A DNA stretch of 64,000 nt from Phallusia mammillata. Its lineage: Eukaryota > Chordata > Ascidiacea > Phlebobranchia > Ascidiidae. The position numbers were made by a program, and so were the translations under genes. Of the stretch, positions 43,401 through 55,400 are shown piece after piece; position 1 is the first letter of the stretch; the number at the start of each line of letters is the position of its first letter. The notes under the pieces are model-generated. The model worked only from the letters and a program-made list of their open reading frames with translations. It made no database searches and had not been told where the DNA came from. The stretch spans positions 198,367-262,366 of the forward strand of contig QLIY01000057.1 of NCBI GenBank assembly GCA_003260075.1, read 5' to 3'.

Positions 43401-46400
43401 GCATAGGTTTACTGAGTAGTTTTTGCCTCAGCATTACCACTCGCGGATAAAAATTCAAAGAAATTACAAGACATGAAGTTTCTCTTTATATATCATGTGT
43501 TGGTCGTAGACTGGCGAAAACCTTTGAATGGCGTGAGATGCCATTTTTACATGCTACTCACGTTTTGTTAATCTTTTTCACAAATGTTTCATTAAATTTA
43601 AGCCCAGTGTATCTATTTCATCGCGTTGTCCTCATTATGTGTTTGCACAAGATTAAGCGACAGACTTTGAAACAATATCTTTTTTGTAGAACGAGAAATT
43701 CATTTGCGCTCCCCTGAGCCTGAGCAATATGAGTGATTCTCAATGTAATCTGCTCAACAATTATTCATCTCGTGCTGAGAACGCGGTTTCCACACAAACA
43801 TGCAAACCTACCAACACCAACTTTAATCATTGCTCCAACTACGATCTTCCTGCACGACTCACGCATTGTTCGCAGATCAAGTAAGTTGTTACTGATGCTA
43901 CAAAATGATTTAGATTTCGGATCTAAAAATGGCAAAAACATTTAAATCCAGATCGTTCAAAAATTTGATAATGTTTTGTTAATGTGGGGGGGGGGGAACT
44001 ACGATCTGCCTGCACGACTCACGCATTGTTCACAGATCAAGTAAGATGTTACTGATGCTACAAATTGATTTAGATTTCGGATCTAAAAATGGCAAAGACA
44101 TTTAAATCCAGATCGTTCAAAAATTTGATAATGTTTTGTTAATGTTTTATTACAAACACATACGAATCCGGTTAATCGCATGACCAAGTTGTTAAGCCTT
44201 TTTATGCAACTAAACGGATTATGCAGTTAGCCATGCGATTTTCTTAAGAAATGTAACGGCTGGGATTTATGATCCTTGTGCAAATAAACGGATTATGCGA
44301 TTAACTGATTTCGTCTGTAACCCAAAAAATCAACTTTTCAACATTACCGGATCGATTGGTGTGTTGCGAATTAAGTTTCTACATTAAATAAGCGACTGTT
44401 GCCAAAGTAGTTCGTATAACGTGTGTTTCTTTTTTGCAGAGATTGTGAGACTTGTGTGGCTCGAGTCCCATTTGCTTCAGGATCTTATTGCAAATGGTGT
44501 GACTCGAAATGTGTGCAGGAATCACATCTCTGTGTTGATGCTTTCCCTTGTGATGGCTGCCACAAAACTGGTAACTACGGTGCATTGTTTTATCAGTATT
44601 TCACTACAACCTTGGCTTCATTGGGGGTCTTAACGAATAATGTAAGGAATTATGGGTCCCCTTCTATGAAGGGGACACATATTGTTTTTGTCCGTGGGGG
44701 GGGGGACTGCCGGAAGAGCTGAAATTTTGTTGAATCATATGTGTAGATCAAATTATGTGTGTAGTAAATTGGTAAATAGGATATAAAATATATTTTATGG
44801 AAGTATATTCGAAAGCCACCTTTCTAGTTTAACATTAAGTTTAATACAGCAAAAGGCCCACGCAAAAACTGAACTATGTTGAATATGCGATTAGATACAC
44901 CAAAAAGGCTCAATCAGACACTGATCCATACGAAACGTTAAACTTTAAACAGCAATAAGGCTCAACAAATACTGAACCATATTAAATATTCGATTTAATA
45001 CAGCAAAAGGGCCTAGCAAAATACTAAACCACTTAGAATATAAGATTCGATACAGCAAAAACCGAACTGTATGAAATATTAGATTTGATACAGCAAGAAG
45101 GCCCAAACAAATTCTGAACTCTATTGAATAATAGAAAAGATGCAGCAGATCACATTTTTTATGAAATCTTGTTACTTTAGGATGCCAACCCTGCTTTGCA
45201 CAAACCTGTGATCAATGCCTCAGCCAACCAGGCAACTGTACGTGGTATCAACTTCCAACCACCGACCCGAACGACGGCTGGAAATGTTCTTCATTGAATG
45301 GTGGCAATGACCGTGTACCTCCACAAGCTGTACCTATCACAATGGAACGCTTGTCCCAAAGGTAGGTCAACTTAAAGTCCTGTTTGGCATTTTAGTTTTC
45401 AATTCCAGTTTTCGCTTTTTTCAAATCCTATTTGTGAAATTTAATAAACTACGGTAGTTATGGGTCCCCTTCACATGTTGCTTTTGTTTGCACTTTTTAT
45501 TTTTTTGTCTAACACTGGGTTTGTTCCATGCGTTTGGTCAAGAAAGAGTGCTTCAAACTTTAAAAAAAAATTAAATTTACACACATGTTAGTTAGTCATC
45601 CAAAGTTGATTTTCCCAAAATTTAATCCCGATTACCCAGTGGTTCACCAACAGGCCCCAAAATGTGAAATTCGACAAACGACAGTACTTCTTAACATTAA
45701 TAAAATATTTTTCTATCCCTTTACATAAGCACTGCAAGATTTTGAATTTTCTATTGAAATTTAGAGCTCAGATGACTAATAAGATTTGAAAGCTGGCCTT
45801 AACCTAAATACATTCGTGCTTAACGTTTTGGGTTTGCAGTATGATGGCAATCTGGTCAAAGCGATTTGCATTCTGAAATATACCAATAGCAATTTTAATT
45901 CATTTTCCTTCAAAATGTTGCGCAGATGCCCAACAAGCTGCAATTCTTTTCTGACTTGCGAAACTTGCCTGTCGTCCACCGGTGGCAACGAAGCCGGTCC
46001 CGCCTCTTGCCTTTGGAGCGCCACCTATCGGAAATGCATCAGTCCTACACAATCCTTGTTACGCTGTGCTGACGGTTCTTGTGGGTTCGTGGTGCGCCCC
46101 CCAATGGCGTCGTGTCCGGTTACAGATTGTGAGCGTGTTACTTACTGCAGCGAGTGCATCCGGCTTCGGGAATGCGGCTGGTTCGGATTGGACGACGGAA
46201 CTGGGCGTGGTCAGTGCAGAAGAGGGGCGTATCAGGTAACTGTCGTGTCCATGCAGTCATTGTGGGTCCCCTTCCCTGAGCATATTGTTTTTAACTGTGT
46301 TTTTTTTGTTTAACGCTGGTTTGTTATAAGCGTTTGGTTAAGAAAGAGTGCTTCAAACGTAGAAAAAAATTGACACACGTTAGTTAGTTGTCCGATGTTG

Positions 46401-49400
46401 GGGGGGGGGTTGCAGTCATTATCGGTCCCCGTATCTGAACATATTGTTTTTGTTAGGATGTTTTCTTGTTTCTGTCTAACGGTGGTTTGTTCCAAGCGTT
46501 GGGTTAAGAAAGAGTGCTTCAAACTTATTCAAATTTACACATATAGTCATCCAAAGTGGAGTCTCCTAAAGTTTGACCCCGAATGACCCAGCGGTTCGCT
46601 AACAAAACGTGGAATTTTAATTTTTTTACGTATTTACACTCATATTTCAGGCACCAAACAACGCATCAGCCATTCCTGGTTTACCGTCGACCCAGTGGTG
46701 GTATATGAAGTGTCCTCACGAGGACGAGTGCAAGAACGGTCACCACGACTGCTCAGAACAACCTCCTGAGTTCAATCGTTGTGTGGATACGCTCGAGGGA
46801 TATAAATGCGCTTGCTTGACGGGATACGAACGACCAACGCCTACAGATAAATGCTTGCCAGTGTGTCGTCAGAGTACGTATACCAAAGGTTTATAAGTTT
46901 TGGTCTCGTTTTGTATGAATAAAGGTACCCTTATGCTTTTTCTAACAAACCAATCTCGCGAAAACTGTTGCAAAACTAAATAAGCGTTTTGTTAGTGACC
47001 TTGTTAACATTACGTTGCTAGTGTGCGTGATCAACGTTGTAAACTAAGCATGGACCAGTTAAAGTAAATAATGTCTTATCTCAATATTATAGCTTGTGCT
47101 ACCTTATATTTACCGCCCACCATCCCAAATTCACCGTTTAAGATACTCGACCGAACGCAGTTGAATATTAAATACTATAGTGACGTTTTAACAGTTTTTA
47201 TTGCAGGTTTTTTATTTTGTTAGCTTGACAACTAAGATTAACTTTAGAATTAACCACATGTGAATTGTGAACCATGTGCAAGGTTTAGTACTGCTGAGTA
47301 AACTACAAACAAATGTTGCAAAGGCTGGCCTTGGGGGGGGGGTTTTTTATTTTGTTAGCTTGACAACTAAGACTAACTTTAGAATTAACCACATGTGAAT
47401 TGTGAACCATGTGCAAGGCTTAGTACTGCTGAGTAAACTACAAACAAATGTTGCAAAGGCTGGCCTTTCGATATTATCAAATGTGTTACACTTCATAAGT
47501 GCAAGTAAACGAACTTTATGCTCAATAAAGCATGATTATATATAGCGTTTTTACATTTTCCATGCTAATACTTCCTCAGGTAATAATAATAGGGTAATTT
47601 ATGCTAGGGTTCAACCAAAACGAGCACCGAGCACCATAAACGGCGATGTTTGGTACCGAGGGTTCTGGCTCGGCTCAGCCTATCCCTATAATATCTGCTG
47701 AAGAGACTAGACCTTAACAGGCTTGTGTTGTAGGTTGTGTACATGGGCAATGTGTGAGACCGGACGTGTGTGAGTGTGATTTTGCCTTCACCGGTTCATC
47801 ATGTGACACAGCATGTAACTGCAGCGGCCTCAGCGACTGCGAATCGAAGGATCGAAGGGACATGTAAGTTTTATGGACTGTTTGTGCCCAATATATTCCA
47901 AATTGATCATGTTTTGTATAAGGGTTGCCATCGACAAGGACCCCAAATTAAAGACAACCGAAATATTGAATTTCACACGAAACGAAACAAACGTTTTTGA
48001 ACAAATCTTTGCAATTTTGGGGGGGGGGGTCCAAATTGGTCATGTTTTGTATAAGGGTTGCCATCGACAAGGACCCCAAATTAAGGACAACCGAAATATT
48101 GAATTTTCACACGAAACGAAACAAACGTTTTTGAACAAATCTTTGCAATTTTACGGCCATGTCACATACCGTATTTTTTTCATATTTTCTTTATGTTGTC
48201 ACAAATTCTCGGCGCTAAAACATGTTTTGGTCTGTTACGAAACACCGGACGCCAGAGGATAAAGATAGAAGTTTAGTAATTGTTGAAAAAAAGACAAAAT
48301 AGTCCAAAACAAGGACATTTCTTAGAAATAAGGGCAAGACATTCCCTTCAAAATAAAAACAAATCTCTAATTGAACGTTTTTTTTTCAGCTGTCTTAAAT
48401 GTGTGAACAACACGCGAGGCGCTCACTGCCAACATTGCAAAGTCGGATTTGTAGGAAATCCTCAACTCGAAAGACTTCCCGGGGAATCCCCGTGCGTCGC
48501 ATGCGAGGTGACTTGCTTTTTTCGATGATTTACGAAATTCCTTTGTACGTTTTTTGAGTTCCCATTAGTGCTGCATTCAAGTGTTCGTTGGCGAATATAC
48601 CAATTTGTCCATACCAAAAATGAACCAGGTTTTGCTGCGTTTTTGGTGTAAATGTTGTTTACTGTTTACGAATACACCGAAAATATACCCGGTTTTGGGT
48701 AGAAGTGTGGTTTACTGATCATTCTCTACAAATACTAAGTTGTCCTTGAAAACATTTTGCGTTTTGCGCAACATAAAGTTTTCATGAGATGTTTCGCGCC
48801 CCAAAAGCCCATCCTATTTGGAATAGGTCGATTCGGAAAGCAAATGGTTACAATTATAAAGTGTTGTGTGCAGCTGTAAAAACGTTAAGCACTGCAAAAC
48901 CACATATGTATTTAGGTTTTGGTTGTGGACCAAAGTTTGTTTTGACATTGAACAACAGCTTACGATAGCACCACCGCAGTAAAATGCTTTCTGGGGAAAA
49001 ATATGTGGTAATATATATGCTGTACTCCTGGGCATAAAAAATCCAATGGGGGGGGGGTTTTGGTATTGACATTGAACAACAGCTTACGATAGCACCACTG
49101 CAGTAAAATGCTTTCTGGGGAAAAATGTGTGGTAATATATATGCTGTACTTTTGTACATACAAAAAGCACCTTAAAAATGACAGCAATAAAAAATGTTGA
49201 CTATTTAAAAACGGTTATTCTGTCGACAGATAATATGTAACGGTCGATCAACGAAGTGTGTGGAGAAAACCCATAAACGTAAATCTTCAAGCCATGTTAG
49301 TTTGTCGGGACCAAAGAGTGTGGAATTGACGCAATGTCTCAATTGTTCGGGAAATAGTGAGGGAGATCATTGTAAAACTTGCAAAGACGGATATTTTATG

Positions 49401-52400
49401 GTAAGTGCATGTAGATCATGTCTTTGCTGATTTTTTGGTAAAAAGTGCTTGTTCTAATGTTGGGATTGAAAACAGTGGCATTGTCATCACGTACGTTTCA
49501 TGTAACTAACACATTTTTGGTCAAATACTTTCATACAGAAAAGAGTACACTCGCATTAGCACCAAACTGATTATTCGAAGTACTTGTACCATTTCGTCGT
49601 GTTAAATTCACCTTCGGGCGGGAACGTGGCCGAATGGCCTGGCGCGCCTGACCCCCATACACCTGATCGGGATTCGTCCCCGGAAGTATCGTGGGTTCGA
49701 ACCCTGTGAACGACAAAGGGCAATTTTCAGTTCTCGGGCTGCCGCCTGATTGTCGAAAAATACAATTAAAAAAAATTCACCTTTAAAATTCACTTTTTTA
49801 CAACAATAACTTACATCTGGCCTCTAAAGTTTGATTCGATGCCAGGTTTAGTGAATTCCGTGACTTAGTGGAAAACTGGGGTTTTATTCACGATGAAGGG
49901 TAATAAGTAAAATGTCATATCAGACTACAGGAATCAGTTTGTGTAACAGTGTCGTCACCGGCCGATCTGTCTAACCAACTATACAAATCAGACGATTAGT
50001 GTCAGTGAAATCGTTTGTTTTCGGAACAGAAATATGAATTTTGCCTATTTAGAAGGCGTCGTGAGACAATTGTAAACGATTTTGTTTTCGTGTGATTTTG
50101 ACGTTTCGACTGTTCATCATTGTGTTTCGTGATTTAAAATTCATGGTTGGACCACAAATTTATTCTTTTCACGCAGTTGGACAACAAGTGCCGCCCGTGT
50201 GCTTGCAACGGCCACGGTGACACTTGCGATCGAGCCACAGGCGCCGACTGCAACTGCAGGAACAACACACACACTGATGACACTGATCACAGTTGCTCAT
50301 CGGGCCACACTGAAGGCGGGGAATCCCCCTCGCAGGCACCGAACGACTGTTGGAAGAAACAATGCAACTTGTGTCAAGAAGGTTTCGAGGGTGACCCGAC
50401 CGACGGCGGTCAATGCTTTCGACTGGTCAGTAGCAATCGCCTTTACCGTGTATTTGTTTTTTAAGTTTAATGGCGAATATAACATGCTAAATGGACGTGA
50501 TATATTTTTATGCTTTGTCATTCAAACGTTTCGGAAAAATGTTTAGGCCTTTATCAGTGATATCATGGAAGCATGTCGCTTTTTACGTCTTTGGTCGAAG
50601 TAAGTGATTTACCCATACTGGGTAGGCTAAGATTCTTCTATGATGGAATCACCGCAATATAATTACTACCATAATTATCAGGGCAAAATGAACACAGTGA
50701 AGTGGAAAATTTCGGATAATCGTGAAAACCGGTTAATTGGGACAAAACGCTTCGCAAATTGTAATCCCATTTAACCGGTTTTTGTACCGACTTACTATGT
50801 GATCAATCATTGAATAGTATAGGTACATATAAATTGCAAGTTGATAGAAAAGCTATTTTCCATCATGTATTTGATGTTTAGGACTTCATTGACATTTTTT
50901 CTTCTTCCATCAGGTCCACATGAACCAGGAATGGTGTTTTAACCCGAAGTTACAACCAGGATGTGTTAAACAATATGAACGTGAAAAACCTGAACTTCCG
51001 CCCGGTCAAACCCTACTTTTCGCCCTTCACCCGAAATACACAAATGTTGACATACGATTGCTTATTGACGTCACCAAAGGCGAAGTGGACGTTTTTATTT
51101 CCGACAGTTTCAAATATTTTAACGTCAGGTAGGGTATTGTTTTTGGCGTAGGGGTCAGGCTCGCCAATGATTTGCGAGTCTATATTAGAGTACTTATTGA
51201 TATGATTGAAACTTTTACAATGCATTTTTTCTGTTTCTGTTTTTCCCGAATGTATAAACCAGTTTGATCTTTGGTGTATTGCACATTTTTATTATTTTTA
51301 ACACCAGTTGTTTTGTATTTTAGCCTAAACCCACATACTTGGGAGCACGTAGTGGAAAAGACACAAAAAAGGTAACACGTCAAAGTATGTTTTTCAAATT
51401 TTACTGAACTAGCTACAAAAAACAAACTATTTGTCAACGAAGTTATGGTTTTGATACGATTCCAAATAAAAGGGGGGGGGGACCAAAGTATGTTTTTCAA
51501 ATTTTACTGAACTAGCTACAAAAAAACTATTTGTCAACGAAGTTATGGTTTTGATACGATTCCAAATAAAATAACAATAGAACTTTTGAAACGTGTGCTT
51601 CTTAGCTTACGGACTTACATGAAATAATGTAAATTAAATACCCCAATATTATTTCAATAGAGATAAAAGATCTCCCTCAGTGAAAATGGAAGAACCTACT
51701 GTTTCCGATTCTGTACCAGTAAGTTTACAGCTATTCTTAGTTTTTAAATGTATAAAAACCTACAAAATCAAACCGTATAAAACAACCATCTATTTAAACC
51801 CATAACATTAAATAATTCGGGTTTTAATCTCGAAACAGCCTCGACAACCAGAGTACCGCACAGTGGACGCAGTCAGATGGGGGGGGGGTCGGTAAGTTTA
51901 CAGCTATTCTTAATTTTTAAATGTATAAAAACCTACAAAATCAAACCATATAAAACAACCATCTATTTAAACCCATAACATTAAATAATTCGCGTTTTAA
52001 TCCCGAAACAGCCTCGACAACCAGAGTACCGCACAGTGGACGCAGTCAGATTCAATAATTACGTCACGTTGGCACCGGGCCAAGCCATCACAATCCGGGG
52101 GGTGAAGAACCGGTTAGTGATCTCCTCCCCACACGTCGGTCACGATTTGCAAGTCACTAAGTTTTACGTCATACTGATGGCGCGGAAGTCGTCTCTTGGT
52201 GACGTCACTTCTGACGGATCCCACAGAGGAAAAAGATCACCTGGTCAGTCTGTTCCTGCTGCCGGAAGATTGCTCTTCAGACAGGTTAGGAAGTTTCTGA
52301 GTCAGGAATAAGAATGGCCGGGAAAAGAAATTGTATGTTACGCTTACACAACGCTACATAACCTTGGCCAAACCTGAATTATTCAAGAACAGATGAAGAT

Positions 52401-55400
52401 CATGATTTTTTATCAACACAATACGAATCTTTTTTGCACGAGTATGTACACTTGGGAAAGTGTATGTTGTGCTAGGGTACATCTACTACCGTAATTATAA
52501 AGGTGTACCAACCGTTATATCGCTTAGTGCACCTTAATATCGCTTGGTGCACTCATATGTGATCCAAGCGATACAGTATATTGTAGATGCACATAACCTT
52601 GACCAAAGCTGTATTCTTAATGAATTGATGGAAAAGATGGTTTTATATCAACGCAGAATTTTTAGCTCACCACTTTGAGTAACGTTTTGTTTTGTTGATT
52701 TTAGGATCAAACGCGGATCGACTTGTTCGTTTTCTTCTCCGTATTCTTTTCTTGTTTTTTCCTCTTCCTGTCGATTTGCATTGTGGTGTGGAAAATCAAA
52801 CAGGCCGTCGACACACAACAAGCCCGACTAGCACATCACATGCAGTTACAACATATGGCAAGGTAACGCATATGCTAATGAAGTGGTTGTCAACTTTTTG
52901 GGTGGTCCATAGGTGATTTTTCTGGTGGTCCACAGGACGTTAACTATATTTAATAATAAACTAGAAATAGTTGCATAAAGATTATTGTATATTCAGTACG
53001 AAAAAAGTATAACACTGTTTGCTGTTTTTGTAAGCTGCTTTAGTTGTATATCACTCCCGAAATTATGTATTGAAGGAATGTATTTTAAGCCAACGTAACA
53101 ATTGACTGGTCCACGAGGGGGGGGGGATCACTGTTTGCTGTTTTTGTAAGCTGCTATAGTTGTATATCACTCCCGAAATTATGCATTGAAGGAATGTATT
53201 TTAAGCCAACGTAACAATTGACTGGTCCACGATATTCATTTAATTAATTGAACTGGTGGTCCATGGCCTGAAACGAGTTCAGAACCTTTGGCCTAACGTA
53301 ACAATTTTAGTAATTTTCACCCAAATTGGCATTGTAAAACCGAAAAAGTGGTTGTTTTTACTATTTCTACCATTTTCCAGTCGACCTTTTTCCTGTGCGT
53401 ACGTGTACATTGATCGAAGTCCCGTTTCCACTGGGTCGCGTAACTCAACAGCCAGTGACCAATCAGCGCGCTCCAGGACACTCTTGCTGGACGCTGATAG
53501 GCTGACTCCATCTGCCACGCCCCTTTTATCAAGTCAACCCACCATTGCTTCGACCCAAAACTCAAGGCAAGATTCGATTCCACGCAGGTAAACAAACTTT
53601 TTATCGGTGATTTGTTACCTTAGTAATTGATGACCAGCATGACAAGTAAATGGTAAACTGCTTAATGATGTCATAAAAACTGAAGCAAATGGCTTCATTG
53701 CAAAAACCTTCCTACCTGGGAACATTTCCATTAAAAAACAACCGGGGGGGGGGGCTTACCTTAGTAATTGATGACCAGCATGACAAGTAAATGTTAAACT
53801 GCTTAATGGTGTCATAAAAACTGAAGCAAATGGCTTGATTGCAAAAACCTTCCTACCTGGGAACATTTCCATTAAAAAACAACCGTAACTCTTACTAAAA
53901 ACTCGATAAATAGTAAGGGTATACAGTTTATTAATCGGTTACGACTAACTCATTTGTGAAGCCCGTCATTGTCAATAATTTTGTCGGAAACGGGAAATCG
54001 GTAACCGTTTAGTCTACTTGTTTCGTGTGCGTTATATCTGATTTGTCAAAACTTTACCAAACAAAATAGAATAGGCTTGATTTGAGCCCCAATTTCACGA
54101 ACTTTCTTGTGAGATCCTGCCACAACGCTTTATAACACGGTGTAAGCTGCAGGCATTTAATCATCATCCACTCTCTTGCGCCCAGGTTTCTGACTTGTAC
54201 TTTCGGGTTAGGGGCCCACGTTTTGGACCCACTTGCAACTCATTCTTGCTGCTTTGCGTAGAATCAAGTCGTGTTTGGTGAAACCTTCGTCAAGCGACGG
54301 TAACATCAACTTGGGCAGATATCAATCTAGTGAGGCTTTCGTCTGCGGGAATTCCCCTGGCTCACCGTCACGACAAAGCGCTGACGTCAGCGAATTACGT
54401 CACCGTGCTGGGGTTTCTGTTGGGTACAGTCCTGTCCCTGGTGTCACCGAAGAATCCAGAAGGTTGGTCTTCTTTGTTTTATTTTTTATTTACTTGAAGA
54501 ACTACTGTGTATGCTGGTTGTCTTGCTAAATCCTGACGAAATTACTTAACAATGTCAGTAAATTGCATTATTTCCTTGTCCGTGCATCGGGTCATTGTTG
54601 TTTGTTTGATATGAAGCCAAAGCGTATTTTGCCCCGCTAGTTTTCACTCGATGTCAAAACCGGATTTCATTTTCACCAAGCCAGTGTGGAATTGAATTGG
54701 GCATTTCAGAACAATAAATTGTTCGAAAAATGCACAAATATTGGACCCAGAGCTCCAAAAAGGAGCGATTGTGCAAAAATGCTTAAAAACCACTGCACTA
54801 TATCATTTTTTTGTCTGTCGAAAAGTGCGTGGAATTGGATTTTGTCTAAAACGGGTGCTTAAGTTTCATACAGAAATTAACCCAGTTCTAACAATGTTCA
54901 TGATTATACCGTATTACAGACATTCGGATAACATCGGACAACGAAGTCCCTGGAAAGAGCCGGGCGAAAGACGAAAACGCAACTTGATGGTTCACTTTCA
55001 GCCGCAATCAGTGATGGAACACAGCGTTCCCCTGCTTCACACAACGCAGGGATACCTAACTGTTGTCGCTGGCGACGATGATGACTGTCGGTTGACCCCG
55101 GAGCATGAACCGACAGAAGAACGATTATCGCCCGTGCCGCCAACCAACGAGAAACGAACTTCTTTTCGACAGAAAGTGTTTCGTAAAAGCTTGGACGTTC
55201 GCTTGCCGCATGGTGGCGGTACAGAGGAAACCAGCTTCACCACGCCAAGTGTAATATCGCGGTCCATTTCCACACCAGTCCTAGTTAAGCCACAAACTCA
55301 AACAAAAAGCGGACACAGGTCGAGTCCTAGGATCAGTTTTAGCAAGGCTCCAACAAAACGCAGCAAATTTCGTCTCCATCGAAAGCGTTCGTGCCCAGTG

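Noticed and set aside
49615-49700. Functional tRNA gene
   Set aside because: A and B boxes are present, but the acceptor stem does not pair, an A-rich tail follows and an 11-bp target duplication flanks the whole unit; it is a SINE.
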